A stretch of 13,544 bases of DNA from Prevotellaceae bacterium UBA2852 (GTDB lineage Bacteria > Bacteroidota > Bacteroidia > Bacteroidales > Bacteroidaceae). Positions 6,541 through 12,479 of the stretch are shown here, in pieces. Location: assembly GCA_002350855.1 (NCBI GenBank), contig DEFM01000024.1, positions 159,994 to 173,537 on the forward strand, given 5' to 3'. Both the position numbers and the translations under genes were made by a program. Under the pieces are notes generated by a model that saw only the letters and a program-made list of their open reading frames with translations, was not told where the DNA came from and searched no databases. Position 1 is the stretch's first letter, and every line of letters starts with the position of its first letter.

Positions 6541-7350
6541 CTATCCTATAGGAAACCAAATAAATACTGCTGCATCCCAAAGAGCATGCGAGAGAACTAT
6601 GGCACCAAGACGGTTAGGCATGCGCATATAGAGCCATCCCCATACAAGTCCGCAAACCAAGGCTGCCATTATCAGCATGAAATTGAATGAAGCCCAGTGT
6701 ACCAACGCATATATAGCAGTTGTTATCAGAAAACCTTTTACAGGTGAAAGACGTTTACTCAATGACCTTTGTATATATCCTCTCCAGAAAAATTCCTCTG
6801 CCGGACCTATGATGAAAAGCAGTAGGAATGTCAACAGCCAAGGTGATTGATTTACTTTCATTCCATAGATATTATTCACCTGATCTCTTGCAAATGGCAA
6901 TATCCATGATGAAAGCAAATCACCCAGCCAGAAAATGCACCAAAGAGCAATGGCAATGCCTATACCTAAAAAAATATCCGATACCTTGAAACTTATAGTC
7001 CTGAATGTATCTCTCGACCATACTATCACCAAAGAAGTAAGCAATAGCGCAGAAGCAGTCATTGTCCACCAGAAATTAATCTTCGGTGCAGTCCATGGCG
7101 AAAACATAACTGTCCACAAAACAGCCGCAATAATAAGTGAAGAGTGAAAAGTGAAGAGTGTTATCGTTCGGCTTGCTGTTATCGCTTTGCGCTTCGGGCA
7201 TAGCTCCGAAGAACGGCTACGGGTAGGCGAGCTATGCTCGGGAATCGCTCCGGGTTTCTGTCCCCCGATGACGGGGGAACCGAAGAGGGTGTAAAGACCA
7301 TTGAAAGCTCCGGAGAACTTTGTGATAGTACCGGATTTATTTTCCATCAT
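6541..7350 (-). CDS. CPBP-family intramembrane metalloprotease (CAAX/Abi type) with repeat-derived N-terminus
   Basis: Residues ~70-269 form a multi-pass membrane protein with the CPBP/Abi motifs: EEFFWR at 185-190 (Glu-Glu-x3-Arg), His218 in ALVHWASFN, and His255 in VLSHALWDA. CPBP proteins are glutamic-type intramembrane proteases; bacterial substrates are mostly unknown. Residues ~22-70 look foreign: they are hydrophilic, Ser/Pro/Arg-rich, and encoded by palindromic and heptamer repeats (about 7135-7280). Bacterial family members usually begin close to the first membrane helix. The ATG at 7350 follows the menA TAA directly, and a second ATG is at 7347, so translational coupling is likely. 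If translation instead starts inside, TTG at residue 78 or Met82 are the candidates. The reading frame through the repeats is unbroken. Confidence 0.85.
   Translation of the reverse strand: MMENKSGTITKFSGAFNGLYTLFGSPVIGGQKPGAIPEHSSPTRSRSSELCPKRKAITASRTITLFTFHSSLIIAAVLWTVMFSPWTAPKINFWWTMTASALLLTSLVIVWSRDTFRTISFKVSDIFLGIGIAIALWCIFWLGDLLSSWILPFARDQVNNIYGMKVNQSPWLLTFLLLFIIGPAEEFFWRGYIQRSLSKRLSPVKGFLITTAIYALVHWASFNFMLIMAALVCGLVWGWLYMRMPNRLGAIVLSHALWDAAVFIWFPIG
7135..7160. repeat. Degenerate heptamer repeat inside the CPBP coding region
   Basis: The plus strand shows AGTG at 7136, 7143, 7150 and 7157, an exact 7-bp period with units like AGTGAAG. On the coding strand this gives CACTCTT/CACTTTT units encoding the LFTFHSSL segment (residues ~65-72). 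The period is not a multiple of three, so gain or loss of one unit would shift the frame upstream of the membrane domain. Confidence 0.7.
7178..7280. repeat. Palindromic repeat element embedded in the CPBP N-terminal coding region
   Basis: This part has a perfect hairpin, TCCCCCG-ATGA-CGGGGGA at 7261-7278, preceded by CTGTCCCCC exactly as in the 209-bp repeats. It also has two related CGGAGC...CCCGA blocks. Positions 7190-7213 match the reverse complement of 10578-10601 at 22 of 24 bases. It is read in frame as residues ~24-57 of the CPBP protein. Confidence 0.65.
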
Positions 7351-8241
7351 TTAATTCAAATAATTTCCTACGACGAGTCCTATGCTAAGCAACACACTGA
7401 AGGCAAGCTGAAGCTGTGCCGATCCTTCATCAAGACGTGCATACGAACTAACTCCCTCAGTCTTCCATTTAAGCATCATACGAATATTCTTGACGGTCAA
7501 TGGGAATATCAGCCATACCATAATAACCCACCATGAAAGCATACCTGCAACTATCATCACTGTAATCCAAATGAATGGAACCACCACTTCGAAGCAGTAT
7601 ATCCATGAGGACACAGATCTGCCAATAAGCATTGCAAAAGTCTTTATTTTTGCACGTTTGTCAGTTTCGATATCACGAGTGTTATTCGCATGAAGGATAG
7701 ATATAGTGATAAGTCCTACAGGAACACTCAGCCACAGCACTTCCCAGTGGATTTGTCCGGTAACAATAAAACTCGTTCCCAACATTGGCAGAAAACCATA
7801 GCATAAGTAAATAACCACATCTCCCAGAGCAATATACTTCAATGGCGGATAGAGCAATGAAAGCAGCACACCGGCTAAGACTATAAACACCAGTTCCCAT
7901 CCAGTCAGTATGAAAAGACCTACAGCTCCTATAAGTGCAAGAACCTGAAGAACTACTGAAAGCTTGATAGTGTCCTTAGGTTCAAACTGCCCGCTTGTAA
8001 GAATTTTAGTGCCATAAGTATCCTCCTGATCTACTTTCTTCTTAAAATCAAAATAGTCGCTCCATACATTCCCGGCTGCATGAACAATGACTATATTCAG
8101 CAATGCCCACAACCCAAGCCACCAATTAACCTTCTCACCTATACTGAACATATAAATAACTGTAACCAGTACAGGCATGGCACTGGCAGGAAACGACCAA
8201 GGACGAGTGGCTAAAATCCACTCCTTAACACTATGTTTCAT
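7351..8241 (-). CDS. menA: 1,4-dihydroxy-2-naphthoate polyprenyltransferase (UbiA superfamily)
   Basis: The 296-residue integral membrane protein has about eight or nine hydrophobic segments and both aspartate-rich UbiA motifs: NVWSDYFDFKKKVD at 58-71 and NNTRDIETDKRAKIKTFAMLIGR at 186-208. The GTKILTSG loop (77-84) after motif 1 and the N-terminal ATRPWSFPAS are typical of MenA, not UbiA or heme-O synthase. MenA attaches the polyprenyl chain to DHNA in menaquinone synthesis in the inner membrane, fitting an anaerobe that respires with menaquinone. The ATG at 8241 lies ~32 nt below a perfect -7 box, and no Shine-Dalgarno is visible. Its stop directly abuts the CPBP start, so the two form an operon. 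A related prenyltransferase function remains possible. Confidence 0.93.
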   Translation of the reverse strand: MKHSVKEWILATRPWSFPASAMPVLVTVIYMFSIGEKVNWWLGLWALLNIVIVHAAGNVWSDYFDFKKKVDQEDTYGTKILTSGQFEPKDTIKLSVVLQVLALIGAVGLFILTGWELVFIVLAGVLLSLLYPPLKYIALGDVVIYLCYGFLPMLGTSFIVTGQIHWEVLWLSVPVGLITISILHANNTRDIETDKRAKIKTFAMLIGRSVSSWIYCFEVVVPFIWITVMIVAGMLSWWVIMVWLIFPLTVKNIRMMLKWKTEGVSSYARLDEGSAQLQLAFSVLLSIGLVVGNYLN

Positions 8242-8273
8242 GATAAATTTATATTTAATACGTATTACAGATG

Positions 8274-8281
8274 CAAATATA
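8274..8281 (-). promoter_or_regulatory. -7 box (TATATTTG) of the menA-CPBP promoter
   Basis: TATATTTG on the minus strand is an exact TAnnTTTG match placed to give a leader of about 25 nt before the menA ATG. About 20 nt upstream is GTTTTC, an imperfect -33 TTTG. That -33 region overlaps the first TGTTGAAAA nonamer at 8300-8308. Confidence 0.55.
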
Positions 8282-8299
8282 AAGAATTTTAATAATATA

Positions 8300-8331
8300 T
8301 GTTGAAAACTATGTTGATAAGTTGTTGATAA
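8300..8331. promoter_or_regulatory. Three DnaA-box-like nonamers in helical phase
   Basis: TGTTGAAAA (8300-8308), TGTTGATAA (8312-8320) and TGTTGATAA (8323-8331) start 12 and 11 bp apart, about one helical turn each. The reverse complement TTATCAACA differs at one position from the DnaA box TTATCCACA. They could be DnaA sites or sites of a repressor overlapping the menA promoter -33 region. Confidence 0.35.
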
Positions 8332-8437
8332 AAAATAAAAATTTTGTCTTGACAGATAAAAAACTTTTTATATGCAAAACTCATCATTATAGTTCCAAGA
8401 AAAGTTAGCAAAACTTTTCAATAAATTTTTTACAAGG

Positions 8438-8497
8438 TTTTAAACAGATTTTTGTACGTTTTTAAACGGAAAATTATCATCAATCCATGTTTTAAAC
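8438..8497. repeat. Three exact GTTTTAAAC dyads
   Basis: GTTTTAAAC, symmetric about its central base, occurs at 8438-8446, 8459-8467 and 8489-8497. Start-to-start spacings are 21 and 30 bp, near two and three helical turns. This suggests protein-binding sites on one face of the DNA, although AT-rich sequence makes short matches more likely by chance. Confidence 0.4.
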
Positions 8498-8547
8498 ATA
8501 CTGTTTATAAAGTTTGTAAATATATAATAATCAGAGAAAATGCTTGT

Positions 8548-8617
8548 TAATAAAATGTTAAAAACTCACCATTCTTCACTTTATAACTTAATAAGCAAAT
8601 TATTTAACATTTTATTA
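8548..8617. repeat. 15-bp perfect inverted repeat with 40-nt loop
   Basis: TAATAAAATGTTAAA at 8548-8562 is the exact reverse complement of 8603-8617. The loop is 40 nt and no T-tract follows on either strand, so it does not look like an intrinsic terminator. It may be a binding site pair or the ends of a small decayed element. Confidence 0.5.
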
Positions 8618-8732
8618 TGAACACTATCAACAAGACATCATATACATCATATTTAAATTTTTAAAGAAAAATAAAAAATAATATATATATTGTTGTGTTG
8701 ACAAGTATCCTATCACGATGCTGAGTATTTTC

Positions 8733-8842
8733 AAACATCGTGCTGCGCACTATGATTAAAGGATTAAAATGATTACGATGATTATAAAAAAATCTTATTA
8801 ATCTTATAAATCATATTAATCTTAGCACGAAGTGCGATGTTG
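8733..8842. repeat. Palindromic tandem repeat, unit A (110 bp)
   Basis: The unit begins AAACATCGTGCTGCGCACTA and ends TAGCACGAAGTGCGATGTTG. The outer ACATCG and CGATGT are inverted, and the AT-rich middle (GATTAAAGGATTAAAATGATT... against ...AATCATATTAATC) can also fold back. Apart from short gaps it is almost identical to unit B immediately to its right, in the same orientation. It has no coding capacity. Confidence 0.8.
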
Positions 8843-8848
8843 AAAATA

Positions 8849-8949
8849 AAACATCGTGCTGCGCACTATGATTAAAGGATTAAAATTATTACGATGATTA
8901 TAAAAAAATCTTATTAATCTTATTAATCTTAGCACGAAGTGCGGTGTTG
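8849..8949. repeat. Palindromic tandem repeat, unit B (101 bp)
   Basis: This is unit A repeated after six bases, with one 9-nt deletion in the AT-rich middle and a G replacing A in the right arm (GCGGTGTTG). Both copies lie downstream of the beta-barrel operon terminator and far upstream of menA, so they separate two transcription units. Confidence 0.8.
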
Positions 8950-8956
8950 TACCAAG

Positions 8957-8996
8957 AAAAAAACTTCTGTCGATTGTTATACAAAAGACAGAAGTT
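8957..8996 (-). terminator. Intrinsic terminator of the beta-barrel operon
   Basis: Reading the minus strand, AACTTCTGTC (8996-8987) pairs perfectly with GACAGAAGTT (8971-8962) across a 15-nt loop and runs straight into a T-tract (A's at 8957-8963 on the plus strand). It lies ~20 nt beyond the stop at 9019. This is the clearest terminator in the window. Confidence 0.88.
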
Positions 8997-9018
8997 AATA
9001 TGTATTATTGTATCTGAA

Positions 9019-9759
9019 TTATAAGTTGAACTTGTAGCCGAGAGTAATGCTCAGATAGCGGTTGTAATATCTATCAGGATTGTGTCTCATAATCCTTGTT
9101 AATCCGAAATTATAGCGAGCATCCAAAACAATGTTCTTCAGTTCATACGAAATGCCTACTGGAACAGAAATATCAGCTTTTGAACAATCCGAAAAAATAC
9201 CTATTGTTTCGTCTTCATCAAATTCAACAGTATTAGAACTATTATCAGGAAAATCAAATTTGGTAAAACCTTCCACATGGTATTTTAATTTTGCCCGTGT
9301 AAGAAGATTAAATTGCAATCCTGCTTTTATGCTCAAACCTTTAGTCAGGTAGAGGTTAGCAAGTACTGGAATCTGTAAATATCCAAGATTCTTTCGTTGG
9401 TTAGAAAATGTATGAGAATCTGTAATATTTATGATTCCATCTTCCAAAATTATAATGCCAGTTGTTAAATAACTAACACCTTTAATGTAATTTGTTTTTA
9501 TTATGTCATCGGTACTACCAATTTGCGAGTATTGCAATCCGAAAGATAAAGACAGTCTTTCGTTGATTTTATTTTCCGCATCTACACCAGCAGTCCATCC
9601 AAGTCTGTTGCTTTCGTAGGCAGCATGGTCACCTACCCAGTGACCATTAGTGAGACCTACCTTTGGAGTAAGTGACCACTTTCCTGTATTTTGAGCCAAG
9701 GCAATTTGCGTCTGGGTCATGCATACTATTGCTACAATAATTCTATATATAGTTTTCAT
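9019..9759 (-). CDS. Outer-membrane beta-barrel protein (PorT-like family), paralogue 1
   Basis: The 246-residue protein has a signal peptide (MKTIYRIIVAIVCMTQTQIALAQ, cleavage after ~23). A run of alternating amphipathic strands follows and it ends in YLSITLGYKFNL. Mature blocks such as KWSLTPKVGLTNG, GWTAGVDAENKINERLSLSFGLQYSQIG and LGYLQIPVLANLY fit the small Bacteroidota outer-membrane barrels (OMP_b-brl_2/PorT-like). Specific function is unknown. It is a paralogue of the next gene: QNTxKWS start, GLQY, IQVP/LQIPV, KGL(S/T)(I/L)KAG(L/I)Q, NIVLDARYNF/NVILDARYHF and the final TLGYKFN block align in order. It follows that gene by 19 bp with a strong AGGAGG, so they share an operon, closed by the terminator at 8957-8996. 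Confidence 0.88.
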   Translation of the reverse strand: MKTIYRIIVAIVCMTQTQIALAQNTGKWSLTPKVGLTNGHWVGDHAAYESNRLGWTAGVDAENKINERLSLSFGLQYSQIGSTDDIIKTNYIKGVSYLTTGIIILEDGIINITDSHTFSNQRKNLGYLQIPVLANLYLTKGLSIKAGLQFNLLTRAKLKYHVEGFTKFDFPDNSSNTVEFDEDETIGIFSDCSKADISVPVGISYELKNIVLDARYNFGLTRIMRHNPDRYYNRYLSITLGYKFNL

Positions 9760-9767
9760 AGACTTAT

Positions 9768-9773
9768 CCTCCT
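9768..9773 (-). promoter_or_regulatory. Strong Shine-Dalgarno for beta-barrel paralogue 1
   Basis: AGGAGG on the minus strand, 8 nt before the ATG at 9759, inside the 19-bp gap after the upstream paralogue. It fixes the start and indicates co-translation within the operon. Confidence 0.75.
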
Positions 9774-9778
9774 GTCAT

Positions 9779-10423
9779 TTACATGTTAAACTTATAACCA
9801 AGTGTAATTGTCAGATAACTGTTGCGCATATCCATTACCTCCTTAAAGTACTTATTCAGCGCAAAATGGTATCGTGCATCAAGAATTACATTATGATATT
9901 CATAAGAGGCACCTACTGGGATGTCGAAGGCAAACTGACGAGTCTGAGCATTAATTCCCATATATCTCCTCCAGGTATGATATTCTTGTGCATTGCTTCT
10001 TTCATATTGAGCACTAATTTTGCTGCCTATGCGCCATCCTGGTTGAATACCAGCTTTCAGAGTTAGTCCCTTTAAAGGATGAAAACCAAACAAAATAGGA
10101 ACTTGTATATACTCACGCATATACTTTTCATCTCCGTATTTGAAATCATAATTATCGTCAGGTATATTATATATAATATCACACTTTCCGTTCAGTCTGA
10201 CATATTGTAGTCCTCCATAAAGCGAAATCCATTTGTTAAGGTTCCATTCAGCCTCTGTACCTATAACAAAACCAATACCGGACTTCTCATTATCGGCATC
10301 ATCTCCTATCATATCTGCCAAGTTAAAGCCTGTGCGTAAATTCACCGACCATTTCGATGTGTTTTGTGCCTTTACCACTGCTGTAGTAAGCAGCAGAAAG
10401 ACTAAAAAAATATGTTTCCTCAT
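9779..10423 (-). CDS. Outer-membrane beta-barrel protein (PorT-like family), paralogue 2
   Basis: The 214-residue protein has a signal peptide (MRKHIFLVFLLLTTAVVKAQ, cleavage after ~20) and a compact beta-barrel pattern. Blocks are KWSVNLRTGFNLADMIGDD, GIGFVIGTEAEWNLNKWISL, YGGLQYVRLNGK, YIQVPILFGF, GLTLKAGIQPGWRIGSK, VILDARYHF and the terminal YLTITLGYKFNM. It is about 30 residues shorter than its neighbour, mostly in the extracellular-loop-like middle. It is the first gene of a two-gene operon, with a perfect -7 box at 10483-10490 and a leader of ~50 nt containing a 10-bp tandem AT repeat. No ligand or partner can be deduced; porin-like, assembly or surface-antigen roles are all possible. 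Confidence 0.88.
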   Translation of the reverse strand: MRKHIFLVFLLLTTAVVKAQNTSKWSVNLRTGFNLADMIGDDADNEKSGIGFVIGTEAEWNLNKWISLYGGLQYVRLNGKCDIIYNIPDDNYDFKYGDEKYMREYIQVPILFGFHPLKGLTLKAGIQPGWRIGSKISAQYERSNAQEYHTWRRYMGINAQTRQFAFDIPVGASYEYHNVILDARYHFALNKYFKEVMDMRNSYLTITLGYKFNM

Positions 10424-10445
10424 ATCAATGTTTATATTATATATG

Positions 10446-10473
10446 AATAAATATAAATAAATATAAATAATAA
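10446..10473. repeat. 10-bp AT tandem repeat in the leader of the beta-barrel operon
   Basis: AATAAATATA occurs at 10446-10455 and 10456-10465, followed by a partial third unit. It lies between the -7 box and the ATG at 10423, so copy-number change would alter leader length. Confidence 0.55.
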
Positions 10474-10482
10474 TGTATTATG

Positions 10483-10513
10483 CAAAATTACACTTTATGG
10501 TTTATTCAGCCAA
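10483..10513 (-). promoter_or_regulatory. Promoter of the beta-barrel operon
   Basis: The -7 box TAATTTTG (10490-10483) matches TAnnTTTG exactly. 19 nt upstream is TTGG (10513-10510), a near match to the -33 TTTG. This is the best-formed Bacteroidota promoter in the window. Confidence 0.6.
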
Positions 10514-10554
10514 GGATTTTGTTATGAATTTATATTTATAGCGTACAGAACAAC

Positions 10555-10640
10555 GGTGGTTGGTCGCATCCTTATAATTCTTCGGAGCGTTGCCCGAAGC
10601 GTGCTCTTATGAGTGCTTCCTTTAGCGGTATCGCACGATG
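10555..10640. repeat. G/C-richer intergenic repeat fragment related to the CPBP-embedded element
   Basis: Positions 10578-10601 match the reverse complement of 7190-7213 at 22 of 24 bases (core TTCGGAGC..TGCCCGAAGCG). The surrounding ~85 bp is clearly more G/C-rich than the flanking AT-rich gap. It lies downstream of the 10669 gene and upstream of the barrel promoter. The outer limits are approximate. Confidence 0.5.
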
Positions 10641-10668
10641 ATATAATTTGAATTTTTTAATTTAGAAC

Positions 10669-11433
10669 TTACTTCCTCAACCATTTCTTGCCATCCTTGA
10701 TGTACATTCCCTTCTCTGGAACTGAGTTGAGGCGGCGCCCGGAGAGGTCGAAGATTTGAGAAGAAGTTTTGGAGTTTGTTCTTATATTATTAATTCCAGT
10801 ATAGTATGAGTTCTGATAGAGAATTTTGCCGTTTAATTCACATGAAATTATGTGGCAGTAGTTACCAGCATACGGTATTGTGAAAAACAAGTCTTGAGTG
10901 CTGCCTATTCCTTCAATCCATTCAGACAGATAAATATCATTGTCCAAACTCATCATTCGTTCAACGTCATCTTCAGACATTTTTGGATAAATCATAAACC
11001 AATAGATATCCTTACGGTTAACACCCTCATATTCGGACTGTTTGGTGTATTTACATATTATTTCCACATTATCTTTCTCCAAGGTCATTTTATCATAACG
11101 GCACAAACCAAAATCATACAGCAATTCACTATCTGTGCTGTTGTTGTCAAAACAATACACTTTCTGTCCGTCTTCATACATGGCAGCCTTGTATGTAACA
11201 CTTCCGTCTTTCTCCATGTATATTTTCTTGCAAGTTATGTTGTTTATAACTGTATCGCCGTTGACAAAATAGCTATAGTAGTAATTATACTCTTCCGGAC
11301 CGCTTGCACGGGCAAAATCACGTATATAGTTCCAGCGCTTGCCTTCCTGCACTAGTTTCAATGTCGATTCCTGCGCAACAGCGGACCCAACGAACAACAA
11401 AACAATAAATGAAAGTAACAAAATCTTTTTCAT
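10669..11433 (-). CDS. Exported protein of unknown function with sorting-like C-terminal tail (tandem family, paralogue 1)
   Basis: From the chosen start the protein has 254 residues: signal peptide MKKILLLSFIVLLFVGSAVAQ, a core shared with the next two genes, and a tail. Core motifs are EGKRWNY, NGDTVINxxxCKKIY, YKAAMYEDGQKVY, LLYDFGLCRYDK and WIEGIGS. The last 27 residues (FDLSGRRLNSVPEKGMYIKD plus GKKWLRK) resemble the end of type IX secretion C-terminal domains, but the complete ~80-residue domain is not evident. An upstream in-frame ATG at 11451 would add MKGFLR. I prefer 11433 because AAAGGA lies 9 nt before it and the signal peptide then starts normally. The role is unknown; it is probably secreted or surface-attached. 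Confidence 0.85.
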   Translation of the reverse strand: MKKILLLSFIVLLFVGSAVAQESTLKLVQEGKRWNYIRDFARASGPEEYNYYYSYFVNGDTVINNITCKKIYMEKDGSVTYKAAMYEDGQKVYCFDNNSTDSELLYDFGLCRYDKMTLEKDNVEIICKYTKQSEYEGVNRKDIYWFMIYPKMSEDDVERMMSLDNDIYLSEWIEGIGSTQDLFFTIPYAGNYCHIISCELNGKILYQNSYYTGINNIRTNSKTSSQIFDLSGRRLNSVPEKGMYIKDGKKWLRK

Positions 11434-11569
11434 ACGCAAAAATCCTTTCATTGTTCATAGTAATTGGTGTAATTCCATCCGGATGTTTTTTTGTTTTTGT
11501 CTTTTCAACAAAATTGCAGAAGAACCACTTCATTTAGTGATTCACTTGTTTTTAGTCAAACAATTTCCG

Positions 11570-11577
11570 CAAAATTA
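11570..11577 (-). promoter_or_regulatory. -7 box (TAATTTTG) overlapping the stop of the lipoprotein gene
   Basis: An exact TAnnTTTG match on the minus strand whose TAA is the stop codon of the gene at 11575-12294. If used, it would give the 10669-11433 gene a leader of about 130 nt. No clear -33 box is visible. Confidence 0.35.
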
Positions 11578-12294
11578 CTCTTTTTGGTTTAATAGGCTTG
11601 GAAAACTGATATCGTAGATGCATACACCATCTTCATAACAAGAAATTAATGATGATAAGGGATCATCATAGTGACAATTAGGATTAAATGGATTTGAGCC
11701 GTCAAGTGCCCCAATCCCTTCAATCCATAGAATTGTGAGTGTAGGAAAGTCGTAATCACTGTTTCCAGACACATTAAGTCCCAATATCTTTCTTGGTACG
11801 CTTTCCTTATCGCTTGTATAGATTTTTTCTACACTATTGCAAACCAGATCATTCCATGTTGTTGAATAGCGAATATGCTCACCTTTATACAAGCCGAAAT
11901 TGTAAAGTAGCTCTCCTTTAGTCTTTCCATCGCGCATGATGTAGACTTTCTTTCCCCATTCCTTAAGTGCAGCAAAGTAGTGCCATTCATTATTATTAGA
12001 AACACTTCGGCTTCTATAGAAAACTTTCTTGCATTTCTGTCCTTGTATCAAGGTGTCTCCTTTGATGATATATGCCTCGGCTGCAACACTATTGCCATCG
12101 GAAGTAGTCTCAACAATATCATAGCTATAATTCCATACCTTACCCTCCCTTACAAAAGGATGATAATCTGAATCCACAGCAGGTTCTTTTCCTGACGGCC
12201 ACTTATCTGAAATTTCATCATCCTTGTCGCAGGAAACATTCATAGTAAGCCCCAAAATCAAAAGTAACCAAAAGGTAATTGTATTAGATTTCAT
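11575..12294 (-). CDS. Predicted surface lipoprotein of the same tandem family (paralogue 2, no tail)
   Basis: The 239-residue protein starts with a lipoprotein signal (MKSNTITFWLLLILGLTMNV then Ser-Cys22). Asp-Lys-Asp-Asp-Glu after the cysteine fits the Bacteroidota lipoprotein export signal for the cell surface; the -3 residue Asn is not the usual Leu/Val. The core matches the neighbours: FVREGKVWNY (47-56), IKGDTLIQGQKCKKVFY (77-93), YFAALKEWGKKVYIM (106-120), ELLYNFGLYKGE (128-139) and WIEGIGALDG near 195. It ends soon after the shared SCxxxGxxI element and lacks the FDLxGRR...KKWLRK tail carried by both flanking paralogues. So this copy appears anchored by lipid, not by a C-terminal signal. 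Function unknown. Confidence 0.87.
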   Translation of the reverse strand: MKSNTITFWLLLILGLTMNVSCDKDDEISDKWPSGKEPAVDSDYHPFVREGKVWNYSYDIVETTSDGNSVAAEAYIIKGDTLIQGQKCKKVFYRSRSVSNNNEWHYFAALKEWGKKVYIMRDGKTKGELLYNFGLYKGEHIRYSTTWNDLVCNSVEKIYTSDKESVPRKILGLNVSGNSDYDFPTLTILWIEGIGALDGSNPFNPNCHYDDPLSSLISCYEDGVCIYDISFPSLLNQKE

Positions 12295-12386
12295 AATAAT
12301 AAGATAATTTAATAGTATTATAGATAACGTAGTAAAAAGATTTTATTATCTGAAAGACAAATAGTTTGGTTTTTTGTTCCTGATTT

Positions 12387-12479
12387 CTAATTTTCTGTAG
12401 TAATATTAAGAGTAGCTCCTTGTTTTACAGTGAAATCATTCTTGATATAAACATTAGTTATACCATGTATATCCACCTC
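12387..12479 (-). pseudogene. Out-of-frame C-terminal remnant (30 codons) just past the next gene's stop
   Basis: The minus strand from 12479 to 12387 reads EVDIHGITNVYIKNDFTVKQ, then GATLNITTEN and a TAG stop. The pattern (N-V-Y-I-K-N-D-F-T-V-K-Q-G-A-T-L) resembles C-terminal ends of exported Bacteroidota proteins that finish in FxVxxGAxLxI. It lies one base out of frame with the gene at 12478-13317 and overlaps its TGA stop. No start codon precedes it in frame, because a TGA lies three codons upstream. I infer a former C-terminus left behind when the present tail was acquired; chance open frame remains possible. Confidence 0.45.

Larger units (their letters stand above)
8282..8732. other. 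Extremely AT-rich non-coding stretch with phased motifs; no gene seen
   Basis: About 450 bp without a convincing reading frame, dominated by A/T runs. It contains three DnaA-box-like nonamers (8300-8331), three GTTTTAAAC dyads (8438-8497) and a 15-bp inverted repeat (8548-8617). A diverged nonamer, TGTTGACAA, lies at 8696-8704. It could be an origin-like or strongly regulated upstream region for menA. Nothing in it identifies an RNA gene. Confidence 0.5.

Noticed and set aside
8733..8949. CRISPR array
   Set aside because: There are only two units of ~100 bp with 6 bp between them; there are no short repeats with unique spacers and no cas genes.
8242..9018. tRNA, rRNA or recognisable riboswitch in the large gap
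   Set aside because: No cloverleaf, no rRNA-like stretch and no conserved riboswitch core was seen; the G/C-rich structure needed for these is absent outside the repeat arms.
10495..10649. Minus-strand open stretch of about 50 codons downstream of paralogue 1
   Set aside because: It has no suitable start at its upstream end and runs through the G/C-rich repeat fragment; it is most likely chance openness of the repeat.
11318..11533. Minus-strand 71-codon frame overlapping the start of paralogue 1
   Set aside because: It overlaps the signal-peptide coding region in another frame, has no ribosome-binding site, and shows no protein-like pattern.
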